From Cytophagales bacterium (GTDB lineage: Bacteria > Bacteroidota > Bacteroidia > Cytophagales > Cyclobacteriaceae), in NCBI GenBank assembly GCA_022360055.1, contig JAKSDO010000237.1, positions 62,001-126,000 of the forward strand: DNA of 64,000 nt, written 5' to 3'. The notes under the pieces were generated by a model. That model ran no database searches. It was not told the DNA's origin and saw nothing but the letters and a program-made list of their open reading frames with translations. Made by a program: the position numbers and the translations under genes. Positions 47,991-56,317 of this stretch are shown here, piece by piece (position 1 is the first letter of the stretch; each line of letters opens with the position of its first letter).

Positions 47991-48494
47991 ATGGGAAAAA
48001 TAGGAATTTTTTATGGCTCGACAGAAGGGAACACCGAAGATGTGGTTGAAAAGGTAAAAGATGCCTTAGGTGATGCGGATGTTTACAATGTAGATTCGGC
48101 ATCAGCAGATGACCTGGCAAAATATGATACGGTGATTCTCGCTTGTTCGACTTGGGAAATCGGCGAATTACAGGAAGATTGGGAATCATTCATCGATATC
48201 CTTGACGATGTTGACTTCAGTGGAAAGAAAGTGAGCTATATCGGCACCGGCGATGCGGATGGCTATCCGGATACCTTTGTAGATGCTATCGGAATTATCC
48301 ATGAAAGAATAGCAGATTCAGGAGCCGAATTCTTTGGCGCGTGGCCTACCGAGGATTATGAATTTGATGAGTCAAAGGGAATTGTAGATGGAAAATTCCT
48401 TGGTCTTGTAATCGATGAGGATAATGAATCCGATAAGACCGATGACCGGATTGCCGCTTGGGTCGAGCAGATCAAAGGGGAATTAGGCCTTTAA
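47991..48494 (+). CDS. fldA: Flavodoxin, long-chain
   Basis: A 167-residue FMN electron carrier. The phosphate-binding loop GSTEGNTEDVV is at about residues 9-19, and a later CSTWEIGELQEDW and TGDADGYPDTFVDA give the isoalloxazine contacts. The insertion of about 20 residues before the last strand places it in the long-chain class. It can replace ferredoxin under iron limitation. It lies just upstream of the rnf operon and could feed or accept electrons there, but it has its own promoter and terminator. Confidence 0.95.
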   Translation: MGKIGIFYGSTEGNTEDVVEKVKDALGDADVYNVDSASADDLAKYDTVILACSTWEIGELQEDWESFIDILDDVDFSGKKVSYIGTGDADGYPDTFVDAIGIIHERIADSGAEFFGAWPTEDYEFDESKGIVDGKFLGLVIDEDNESDKTDDRIAAWVEQIKGELGL

Positions 48495-48513
48495 TCAACG
48501 AATTAATTTTCTT

Positions 48514-48552
48514 AGCTGTTTAACCTGTTGATCACGGTTAAGCAGCTTTTTC
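48514..48552 (+). terminator. Rho-independent terminator after fldA
   Basis: A 12-bp stem AGCTGTTTAACC/GGTTAAGCAGCT (one G-T pair) with a 10-base loop, ending in a T-rich run at 48547-48552. It separates fldA from the rnf operon. Confidence 0.82.
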
Positions 48553-48625
48553 TTTTTTCGGGTTTTTCTATTCATTGGAAAACAGCGAATTATTTTTTTT
48601 AAAACTGACAATTATCAATTTTTTT

Positions 48626-48648
48626 GATAGACAGTCTATCTACATTTG
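48626..48648 (+). promoter_or_regulatory. rnf operon promoter with palindromic operator
   Basis: The -7 box TACATTTG is at 48641-48648. Directly before it lies the perfect 15-nt palindrome GATAGACAGTCTATC (48626-48640), which fills the space where the -33/-7 spacer should be. This is a classic repressor position. No good TTG at standard distance is visible, so activation may be needed, or the site is used in both ways. Confidence 0.6.
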
Positions 48649-48671
48649 CACATGACTTTAGGTAGAGGGAA

Positions 48672-49103
48672 ATGACTACAGAGACGGTAAGGAGTAGTTC
48701 TATTGAACATTGGGGAGTAATCAAGGAAATTACACCCAAAACCATAAAGGTTAGCCTGCTCAATGTATCCGGTTGCTCTACCTGTCACACCAAAGCGACT
48801 TGCTCTGTTTCCGATGTTGACAACAAAGTAATAGATATCATCAACACCGGAGAAAAATTCAGGGAAGGCGAGAAAATAAAAGTATCATTTAAAAAATCCC
48901 TGGGGCCTTTGGCCCTTTTTATTGGATATGTATTGCCGTTTGTCGTATTGATGATCGTTTTGATCATTGCATGGTCCGCAACCGGAGATGAAATCTTTGC
49001 GGGAATAGCTTCGTTAAGTTCCGTAGGCATTTATTATGTATTTTTAATGCTCTTCAAAAACAAACTTAAAAGCACGTTTACTTTTAGAATTCTAAAAGAC
49101 TGA
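48672..49103 (+). CDS. rseC: RseC/SoxR-reducing-system-like protein
   Basis: A 143-residue inner-membrane protein with an N-terminal cytoplasmic part carrying CSTCHTKATC near residue 35, then two membrane helices (about 73-95 and 100-120) and a short tail. RseC family proteins accompany rnf genes in many bacteria and may help assemble or reduce the complex. It begins the rnf operon and is nine bases before rnfB. Confidence 0.85.
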   Translation: MTTETVRSSSIEHWGVIKEITPKTIKVSLLNVSGCSTCHTKATCSVSDVDNKVIDIINTGEKFREGEKIKVSFKKSLGPLALFIGYVLPFVVLMIVLIIAWSATGDEIFAGIASLSSVGIYYVFLMLFKNKLKSTFTFRILKD

Positions 49104-49111
49104 GATAAATT

Positions 49112-50116
49112 ATGAGTCAGACGATTCTTTTTACGATCGGATCAATTACCATTTTGGGATTTCTTGCTGCTGCCATACTTTATTTTATCGCCAGTAAGTT
49201 CAAAGTATATGAAGATCCAAAAATAGACGAAGTCGAGGACGCTTTACCCAACACCAATTGCGGAGGATGCGGACATCCGGGTTGTCGAGCATTTGCCGAA
49301 GCCTGTGTTAAAGCAGAGGATCTATCGGACCTGCATTGTCCTGTCGGCGGTAATGAAACCATGCAGAACGTCGCGGGGATTCTCGGTATGGAAGTAGATG
49401 AGCGCGACCCGTATGTGGCAGTTGTAAGATGCTCCGGGTCGTTTGAATACCGGCAAAAGGTAAACATGTATGACGGCACTGAAAATTGTACTGTCGCTCA
49501 TAGTTTATACGGAGGAGATACCGGATGTCAATACGGTTGTCTTGGTTTCGGAGAGTGTGTTGACGCCTGCGACTTCGAAGCCATGTACATGGATGAAAAG
49601 ACCGGGTTGCCCGTTGTCATCGAAGATAAATGCACGGCTTGCAACGCTTGTGTGACGGCCTGTCCAAGGGATATCATGGAATTAAGACCTAAAGGGCGGC
49701 GGAACCGAAGGATCTTTGTTTCATGCATCAACCAGGACAAGGGGGGCGCTGCTAAAAAGGCGTGTGAAGTAGCCTGTACGGGATGCAGTAAATGCGAGGC
49801 TGAATGTAAATACGATGCCATAACAGTTGAAAATTACCTGGCTTATATAGATGCAGACAAATGTAAAAATTGCCGTAAATGCGCTCCGGTTTGCAAGTCC
49901 AATTCGATTCATGAAATAAACTTCCCTCCGCGCAAAGAAAGACCTGAGAAGCCGGAACGGGTAAAGAAAGAACGGCCCGAGAGAAAAACAAAACCTGTTG
50001 CTTCCGGGGCGGAATCCGTCACACTGGAAAAAGAGGCGGACGTAAATGTGATTGAGATGGTGAAAAAGGCCAATGAAAATAAACCGAATAATCAAAACTC
50101 AGAAGATAAAGCGTAA
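49112..50116 (+). CDS. rnfB: Rnf complex subunit B, multi-cluster ferredoxin-type
   Basis: Entry point for reduced ferredoxin. A single N-terminal membrane helix (about 5-27) is followed by the 4Fe-4S motif CGGCGHPGCRAFAEAC near residue 50, then a CLGFGECVDACDF, CTACNACVTACPRD, CTGCSKCEAECKYD and CKNCRKCAPVC series, giving several ferredoxin-type cluster sites. The protein is 334 residues, far longer than the ~190-residue gammaproteobacterial form, ending with a charged Lys/Glu/Pro tail. rnfC starts six bases later. Confidence 0.95.
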   Translation: MSQTILFTIGSITILGFLAAAILYFIASKFKVYEDPKIDEVEDALPNTNCGGCGHPGCRAFAEACVKAEDLSDLHCPVGGNETMQNVAGILGMEVDERDPYVAVVRCSGSFEYRQKVNMYDGTENCTVAHSLYGGDTGCQYGCLGFGECVDACDFEAMYMDEKTGLPVVIEDKCTACNACVTACPRDIMELRPKGRRNRRIFVSCINQDKGGAAKKACEVACTGCSKCEAECKYDAITVENYLAYIDADKCKNCRKCAPVCKSNSIHEINFPPRKERPEKPERVKKERPERKTKPVASGAESVTLEKEADVNVIEMVKKANENKPNNQNSEDKA

Positions 50117-50121
50117 GGTTG

Positions 50122-51477
50122 ATGAGTTTAGCTGTTAATAATATCAAAACATTTCCAATGGGCGGAGTTCATCCGGCCGAAAATAAATTGACCGCAGGCA
50201 AACCCATTGAAAAATTGATCGCTCCAAAGCAGGTAGCCATACCCATTTCACAGCATATCGGAGCCCCCGCAAAACCTATCGTTGAGCAAAGAGAAAAGGT
50301 AAAAGTTGGCCAGGTGATCGCCATGAGTGCTGGTTTTGTATCGACAAATATTCATGCCACAATCTCCGGAACTGTAGCCAAAATTGATAAGGTGATGGAC
50401 TCAACTGGTTACAAGAGGGAGGCCATAATCATTAAAGCGGGAAAAGAGGAAGAGGAGTGGGCCGACGGAATCGATTTGAGCGATGACCTTGTCGAAGACA
50501 TTTCGCTGGGAAAAGAGGAAATCATTAAAAGGGTATTGGAAGCCGGAATTGTCGGTCTCGGTGGAGCAACTTTTCCGTCTCATGTAAAATTATCCGTTCC
50601 AAAAGGCAGAAAAGCGGAATACTTAATTCTCAATGGTGTCGAGTGTGAGCCATACCTTACCGCCGATCACAGATTAATGCTGGAAAAAGGAGAAGAGATC
50701 ATCGTAGGCGCTCGAATTCTTATGAAAGCCCTTGAGGTTGATAAGGCAATTATTGGGATCGAAAAAAATAAACCCGACGCCATCGAGAAAATGGCCGGCT
50801 TGACCGCTGATGAAAACGGGATATCTGTCCAACCATTAAAAGTGCAATATCCTCAGGGAGGTGAAAAACAGTTAATAAAAGCAGCCCTTAACCGGGAAGT
50901 CCCTTCAGGCGGACTGCCAATAGATGTCGGTGTGGTCGTTCATAATGTAGGTACGGCATTTGCCGTGTATGAAGCCGTTCAAAAGAACAAGCCTCTTGTT
51001 GAACGTGTGGTCACCATCACGGGGAAAGATATGAAGAGCCCGTCCAATTTTATGGTTCGAATCGGTACCCCAGTAAACAATCTGGTAGAGGCGGCAGGAG
51101 GAATTCCCGAAAATACGGGAAAAGTAATCAGCGGCGGACCCATGATGGGAAAGGCACTCAATTCGGTCGATGTCCCGGTTGCGAAAGGCACCTCCGGAAT
51201 TTTGCTCATTCCGAATGAAGAGGCGAAACGCGGAAAAATGAAGGTATGCATCAGGTGCAGCAAATGTGTGGATGTCTGTCCTATGGGATTGGAACCGTAT
51301 CTCTTAATGACCTTGACTCAAAAAGAATTATTTGAACGGGTAGAGGAAGACCATGTACTGGATTGCATCGAATGTGGCTCATGTTCCTTCACCTGTCCTT
51401 CCGATCGACCGCTTTTAGATTATATCCGGTTAGGAAAGAAAACTGTTGCATCATTAATCAGAGAAAGAAATAACTGA
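50122..51477 (+). CDS. rnfC: Rnf complex subunit C
   Basis: A 451-residue cytoplasmic subunit that binds NAD(H) and FMN and carries two 4Fe-4S clusters. The N-terminal KTFPMGGVHP motif, the GxGGATFPSHVK loop (about 155-165), and two cluster motifs CIRCSKCVDVCP and CIECGSCSFTCPS near 375 and 413 identify it. The ATG at 50122 is preceded in-frame by a TTG. Its stop overlaps the rnfD start by one base. Confidence 0.96.
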   Translation: MSLAVNNIKTFPMGGVHPAENKLTAGKPIEKLIAPKQVAIPISQHIGAPAKPIVEQREKVKVGQVIAMSAGFVSTNIHATISGTVAKIDKVMDSTGYKREAIIIKAGKEEEEWADGIDLSDDLVEDISLGKEEIIKRVLEAGIVGLGGATFPSHVKLSVPKGRKAEYLILNGVECEPYLTADHRLMLEKGEEIIVGARILMKALEVDKAIIGIEKNKPDAIEKMAGLTADENGISVQPLKVQYPQGGEKQLIKAALNREVPSGGLPIDVGVVVHNVGTAFAVYEAVQKNKPLVERVVTITGKDMKSPSNFMVRIGTPVNNLVEAAGGIPENTGKVISGGPMMGKALNSVDVPVAKGTSGILLIPNEEAKRGKMKVCIRCSKCVDVCPMGLEPYLLMTLTQKELFERVEEDHVLDCIECGSCSFTCPSDRPLLDYIRLGKKTVASLIRERNN

Positions 51478-52478
51478 TGAGCGTTCAATTTTTAACGGTA
51501 TCCCCATCTCCGCATATCCATTCCGAAGACACAATTCAGAAATTGATGTACGGGGTGATTATTGCGATGTTGCCAGCCTTGGCAATATCATTTTTTGTAT
51601 TTGGTATTGGTGCGTTGTACGTGACGTTGCTTTCTATTGTCAGTTGTGTCATTATCGAATTTTTACTAACCAGATACCTGCTCAGGAAAGACCCGACCAT
51701 TCTGGATGGATCGGCAATAATTACCGGTATTTTATTGGCGTTTAATGTGCCAAGCAGTTTGCCCTGGTGGGCTATCATTATAGGAAGCCTTGTAGCTATA
51801 GGTATCGGAAAGACCGCTTTCGGTGGTTTGGGGAATAATCCTTTTAATCCGGCCCTTGTTGGGAGGGTATTCCTTCTGATCTCTTTCCCGGTGCAAATGA
51901 CGAGCTGGCCGGTCCCCTTCGAATCGAGGCTTCAGTTTTTGGATGCTGCTACCGGAGCTACACCATTAGCCATAGTGAAAGAAGGTGTTGACGCAGGGAT
52001 TCCGATTCCACAGTTGATGAATGAAATACCTTCGTATCTGGGACTGTTTCTCGGCGGACTGGGCGGAAGTGTCGGGGAAGTTTCCGCCATTGGATTAATT
52101 ATCGGATTCGTCTACATGCTCTGGAAAAAGATCATCACCTGGCATACCCCGGTTTCAATGCTGGCAACGATAGTTGTTTTCACCGGGATCTTGTGGATAA
52201 TCAATCCGGAAAAATACATCGATCCGGTGTTTCACTTAATTACCGGAGGTGTGTTACTTGGAGCATTTTTCATGGCCACTGATTATGTTACCTCGCCGAT
52301 GTCTTCCAGGGGAATGCTGATGTATGGAGCAGGCATCGGCTTTATTACCGTGGTTATCCGAGTGTTTGGCTCATATCCGGAAGGTGTTTCATTCGCAATA
52401 CTTATAATGAATGGTTTTGTGCCATTGATGAATAAATACATTAAACCAAAACGGTTCGGGAACAAAAAAAATGGCTAA
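51477..52478 (+). CDS. rnfD: Rnf complex subunit D
   Basis: A 333-residue membrane subunit with about nine helices. The covalent FMN site is the Thr in ATGATPLAIVKE near residue 162. It also has the early SPHIHSED start and the AFGGLGNNPFNPALVGRVFL loop (read in part). Overlaps rnfG by eight bases. Homologous to NqrB, which begins at the right end of this window. Confidence 0.96.
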   Translation: MSVQFLTVSPSPHIHSEDTIQKLMYGVIIAMLPALAISFFVFGIGALYVTLLSIVSCVIIEFLLTRYLLRKDPTILDGSAIITGILLAFNVPSSLPWWAIIIGSLVAIGIGKTAFGGLGNNPFNPALVGRVFLLISFPVQMTSWPVPFESRLQFLDAATGATPLAIVKEGVDAGIPIPQLMNEIPSYLGLFLGGLGGSVGEVSAIGLIIGFVYMLWKKIITWHTPVSMLATIVVFTGILWIINPEKYIDPVFHLITGGVLLGAFFMATDYVTSPMSSRGMLMYGAGIGFITVVIRVFGSYPEGVSFAILIMNGFVPLMNKYIKPKRFGNKKNG

Positions 52479-53052
52479 GAAAGAATCGACACTTTTTAAT
52501 ATGGTCTCCAGCTTGGTGGTTGTCACGCTGGTGGCTTCAACCGCGCTCGGTTATGTGTATGAGCTTACAAAAGGACCAATCGCTGTTGCAAAACTGGCTA
52601 AGAAAATTAAAGCTATCGATGAAGTCGTTGTGGAATATGACAACAATCCTGTCGACGAAATGTACAAAATTCCCATAGACGGATCTCAGGACAGCCTCGA
52701 AGTATATCCTGCAAAAAAAGGAGGAAAACTCATGGCAAGCGCAATTCGATCTTTTTCACCAAAGGGCTATGGAGGGCATGTCTGGCTGATGGTCGGATTA
52801 TTCCCCGATGGAAACATAAATAATATTGCTGTACTGGAACATAAGGAGACTCCCGGTTTGGGGACCAAGATGGGCGACACGGAATTCAAGAATCAATACA
52901 TAGGACAAAATCCGGAATCATTCAATCTGAAAGTGGAAAAGGACGGAGGCGATGTGGACGCTTTGACCGGCGCAACCATTACCTCGAGGGCATTTAGCCA
53001 GGCGACACAGTTAGCATTTGATACATATATGAAAGGAGGTCAGCATGAGTAA
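52471..53052 (+). CDS. rnfG: Rnf complex subunit G
   Basis: A 193-residue subunit with one N-terminal membrane helix (about 10-30) and a periplasmic FMN-binding domain. The covalent flavin Thr is in [13 protein letters not shown] near residue 170. It also shows [12 protein letters not shown], a motif shared with NqrC. It overlaps both neighbours by eight bases. Confidence 0.96.
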   Translation: MAKKESTLFNMVSSLVVVTLVASTALGYVYELTKGPIAVAKLAKKIKAIDEVVVEYDNNPVDEMYKIPIDGSQDSLEVYPAKKGGKLMASAIRSFSPKGYGGHVWLMVGLFPDGNINNIAVLEHKETPGLGTKMGDTEFKNQYIGQNPESFNLKVEKDGGDVDALTGATITSRAFSQATQLAFDTYMKGGQHE

Positions 53053-53629
53053 CATGCAGAATTTCAGCAAAGGATTTTTTAAAGAAAACGCTGTTTTTGT
53101 TCAACTGTTGGGGATGTGTCCAACCCTGGGCGTGACTACCACTGCGTTTAACGGATTGGGTATGGGCCTGGCAACAACTTTTGTATTGCTCATGTCCAAC
53201 ATTGTGGTGTCCCTGATAAAAAGTTTTATACCGGATAAGGTTAGGATTCCCGCCTACATTGTAGTAATTGCTTCATTTGTAACAATCGTCGATCTCGTCA
53301 TGGCCGGTTATCTTCCTGAGCTGCATGAAAACCTCGGGCTCTTTATTCCGCTTATTGTGGTAAACTGTCTGGTATTGGGTCGGGCGGAAGCCTTTGCCTC
53401 AAAGAATGGATTGATACCATCTGTATTTGACGGGCTTGGGATGGGGCTCGGTTTTTCGATGGCCCTTGTCATGCTCGGGGGAATCCGGGAATTACTGGGG
53501 AGTTTATCCGTATTTGGGATCCAGCTTATCGATATGGATGGCATTCTACTTTTTATACTTCCCCCGGGTGCATTTATTGCGCTTGGCTTTTTAATCGCTT
53601 TCATCAATCATCTAAGAAAAACAACCTAG
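53045..53629 (+). CDS. rnfE: Rnf complex subunit E
   Basis: A 194-residue membrane subunit with six helices; it pairs with RnfA in a pseudo-symmetric core that holds an Fe-S site between them. Conserved blocks are [12 protein letters not shown] (with the ligand Cys) near residue 20, and [19 protein letters not shown] near 105. Its start is preceded by an AAGGAGGT-type Shine-Dalgarno sequence within rnfG, a strength seldom seen in this window. Confidence 0.96.
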   Translation: MSNMQNFSKGFFKENAVFVQLLGMCPTLGVTTTAFNGLGMGLATTFVLLMSNIVVSLIKSFIPDKVRIPAYIVVIASFVTIVDLVMAGYLPELHENLGLFIPLIVVNCLVLGRAEAFASKNGLIPSVFDGLGMGLGFSMALVMLGGIRELLGSLSVFGIQLIDMDGILLFILPPGAFIALGFLIAFINHLRKTT

Positions 53630-53632
53630 GAT

Positions 53633-54205
53633 ATGGAATATGCAATCATTGTTTTCGGAGCGATTTTTGTAAATAACATCGTCCTCAATCAATTCCTGGG
53701 AATTTGCCCTTTTTTAGGGGTCTCCAACAAAGTTTCAACTGGCATAGGCATGACAGGTGCTGTAACGTTCGTAATGACAATCGCAGCTATAGTTACCTAC
53801 CTGATATATAAATATGTACTTTTACCATTGGATATTACTTATTTACAAACCATATCCTATATCTTGGTCATAGCTGCATTGGTACAAATGGTTGAGATTA
53901 TTCTTAAGAAGATTAGCCCTCCATTGTACCAGGCTTTAGGTGTTTATCTTCCTCTCATTACTACCAACTGTGCTATTTTAGGTGTAGCTTTATTAGTTAT
54001 AAGCAATGATTTTAATCTGATGGAAAGCGTGGTATTCGCAATTGCCAATGCCATTGGATTCGGTTTGGCGTTAATCATCTTTGCCGGTTTGCGCGAACAT
54101 ATGGACCTTATGGATCTTCCAAAAGGGATGAAAGGCGTGCCGGCCGCATTGGTCATTGCCGGATTGCTTTCCATGGCGTTTATGGGATTCGCAGGTTTGG
54201 TTTAA
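53633..54205 (+). CDS. rnfA: Rnf complex subunit A
   Basis: A 190-residue, six-helix membrane subunit. Conserved NQFLGICPFLGVS near residue 19 and LITTNCAILGVALL near 105 mirror the RnfE motifs and hold the cysteine ligands. The gene is three bases downstream of rnfE and completes the six-subunit Rnf set (B, C, D, G, E, A). Confidence 0.96.
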   Translation: MEYAIIVFGAIFVNNIVLNQFLGICPFLGVSNKVSTGIGMTGAVTFVMTIAAIVTYLIYKYVLLPLDITYLQTISYILVIAALVQMVEIILKKISPPLYQALGVYLPLITTNCAILGVALLVISNDFNLMESVVFAIANAIGFGLALIIFAGLREHMDLMDLPKGMKGVPAALVIAGLLSMAFMGFAGLV

Positions 54206-54223
54206 ACTTTTAATTATACGAAA

Positions 54224-55207
54224 ATGGTTAATCTGGCGACAAGATATATGGGTTTAAATCTTAAAAACCCAATCATCGTTTCAAGTTGCAGCCTTACACA
54301 CAGCGCCGAAGGTGTAAAAAGATGTGCGGATGCCGGCGCCGGGGCGGTGGTCTTGAAATCCCTGTTCGAAGAACAAATCAATGCCGATGTCAAAGCCCTG
54401 GCGGATAGCTCCGTCACCCAGTTCCATACCGAGGAATGGGACTATATCCAACGCATTGGACTGGACATGAATGCCGATGAATATCTGAAAATCATTGAAG
54501 AATCCAAGGAGAAAGTAGACCTTCCGGTAATTGCCAGTTTGAATTGCGTATCCAACGATAAGTGGACAGAATTTGCAAAATATATCGAAGCAGTTGGCGC
54601 TGATGCTTTGGAATTGAACATAGCCGTAATGCCCAGACAATTTGACGAGGATCCCGATAAAATCGAAAAGCATATTCTGAGCATAATATCAAATGTAAAA
54701 CACAATATCAATATTCCGGTTGCGGTAAAATTGGGACCATATTTCACTTCAATGCCCCGGATTGCCAAAGCAGCCCGAAAAGCCGGCGCATCGGCACTAG
54801 TGCTCTTTAACCGTTTTTACCAGACGGATATCAACATCAATACGCTTGAGCACGAATCAAAAAATAAATACAGCACACCGGCCGAAATGTCCAATACGCT
54901 TCGCTGGATATCGCTATTGTATCAACAGATCGGGTGCTCTTTGGTGGGGAATACGGGCATCCATAATGGAGAAGCGCTGATTAAGCAAATACTCGTCGGC
55001 GCGAGGGCAGTGGAAATTTGCTCTACGCTCTACATTCACGGTCTGGGTAGAATCAACTTTATGCTGGATGATCTGGTGAAGTGGATGATTGACAAGGGCT
55101 ATGAAACACTGGATGATTTCAGGGGTAAAATGAGCTTCAAAAATTCCAAACAACCCGACTATTTCGAACGACAGCAATACATCCGGGCGATTGTCGGGAT
55201 AGACTAA
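54224..55207 (+). CDS. Dihydroorotate dehydrogenase-like protein, lacking DHOD catalytic loop
   Basis: A 327-residue TIM-barrel protein of the DHOD-like flavoprotein family. The start NLATRYMGLNLKNPIIVSS and the end VGARAVEICSTLYIHG fit an FMN barrel. Where true DHODs have NxSxPN with the catalytic Ser/Cys, this protein reads LNIAVMPRQFDED, so it is unlikely to oxidise dihydroorotate. The window has a separate, normal pyrD. It lies 18 bp after rnfA and probably belongs to the rnf transcript, which suggests an electron-transfer role. Function unknown. Confidence 0.85.
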   Translation: MVNLATRYMGLNLKNPIIVSSCSLTHSAEGVKRCADAGAGAVVLKSLFEEQINADVKALADSSVTQFHTEEWDYIQRIGLDMNADEYLKIIEESKEKVDLPVIASLNCVSNDKWTEFAKYIEAVGADALELNIAVMPRQFDEDPDKIEKHILSIISNVKHNINIPVAVKLGPYFTSMPRIAKAARKAGASALVLFNRFYQTDININTLEHESKNKYSTPAEMSNTLRWISLLYQQIGCSLVGNTGIHNGEALIKQILVGARAVEICSTLYIHGLGRINFMLDDLVKWMIDKGYETLDDFRGKMSFKNSKQPDYFERQQYIRAIVGID

Positions 55208-55215
55208 ATTCGGAT

Positions 55216-55980
55216 TTATCCTCTGGTAAAAACAAACTTATGCTCGTCGGACAGCTCATGCCTATAAAGATATCCTTCGGAATCAAACCCGATTAGCTCT
55301 TCAGGGTGCGTTACTTTGTGCTGAAAAGCATACCGGCACATCAGTCCCCTCGCTTGTTTTGCATAGATGCTTACCACTTCGTAATTGCCGGATGCACGCT
55401 TTTCCTTAAATTCAATATGGATGATTCTTCCTTTGAACGTCTTTTGATCAACAACTTTAAAATATTCATTTGACGCCAGATTGATAAGTATATCAGTTCC
55501 AATTTCCTCCAGAGTTCTGTTCAATTGTCTCGTTACCGGCTTTGTCCAGTATCCATAGAGATTTCTTTTGGCCACAGGCCATTTTGTCCCCATCTCCAGA
55601 CGATGCGGAAGAATCATATCGGATGGTCTCAGCAATCCATACATTCCCGATAAAATTCGCAGGTGTTTATTCGCATATTGGAGCGCATCTTCCTTCAATG
55701 ATTGCACGTCTATTTTCCGAAACACGTGGCCATTAAAAGCAAATAATGCTTTCTTTCCCAAATCTGTAATTTTCCGGGTGTCCCAATTCTGATATCGATC
55801 GTAATTCAACTGTGCCAATTCTTCACTGACATGGAATAGTTTTTTTAAGGAACCGGGAGATTTCTTTTTTAATTTTTGAGCCAAACGATCCGCTCTTTCT
55901 GCAAATATTGGGAATGTCGGTTGACCTTGTTCAATCCTAAAAAAATCAAGTGCCTTTGCCGGAGAAATTATAAAAAGCAT
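55216..55980 (-). CDS. yaaA: Peroxide stress protein YaaA
   Basis: A 254-residue DUF328 protein that limits free iron damage and binds DNA after peroxide stress. The N-terminal ISPAKALDF and central KITDLGKKALFAFNGHVF motifs are typical, with a LLRPSDMILPHRLEMGTKW block near residue 120. I chose the ATG at 55980 giving MLFIISPAK, the usual start of the family. It converges with the DHOD-like gene with only eight bases between the stop codons. Confidence 0.93.
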   Translation of the reverse strand: MLFIISPAKALDFFRIEQGQPTFPIFAERADRLAQKLKKKSPGSLKKLFHVSEELAQLNYDRYQNWDTRKITDLGKKALFAFNGHVFRKIDVQSLKEDALQYANKHLRILSGMYGLLRPSDMILPHRLEMGTKWPVAKRNLYGYWTKPVTRQLNRTLEEIGTDILINLASNEYFKVVDQKTFKGRIIHIEFKEKRASGNYEVVSIYAKQARGLMCRYAFQHKVTHPEELIGFDSEGYLYRHELSDEHKFVFTRG

Positions 55981-56264
55981 ATAGATGGCTTTATCAGCAG
56001 TTCGAAGTTTTGACAAAATTCGCCTGATTTATAAACAGGAATTTCATGAAATAAGTTCGAGAACATTTCTAAATGATTGAATTATAAACAATTAAACATC
56101 GGATTAACTCCGGTCATTGCTTTTAAACATTTCTCAAACCTGCTTTACCGCCGGAATGAGGAAGAGATGCCTAAAGAATCCAAAATGCAGTTTTTGTAAG
56201 TTTAAAAGCCATTATCGGCCCTATGGATGCCTACAAGGCAGACCGGGGCGATAAAAATTGACAC
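55981..56264. other. Intergenic stretch upstream of yaaA
   Basis: About 284 bases between the yaaA start and the pckA terminator. I see no open frame with coding features, no clear -7 box and no RNA gene. The yaaA promoter must lie here but I cannot point to it. Confidence 0.4.
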
Positions 56265-56294
56265 AAAAAAACCTCAATGAAAATCACCGAGGTT
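56265..56294 (-). terminator. Rho-independent terminator after pckA
   Basis: On the minus strand an 11-bp stem AACCTCGGTGA/TCATTGAGGTT (two G-T pairs) with a TTT loop is followed by a run of T. It lies 24 bp after the pckA stop. Confidence 0.8.
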
Positions 56295-56317
56295 TTAACA
56301 ATGTCATATATTTGATT

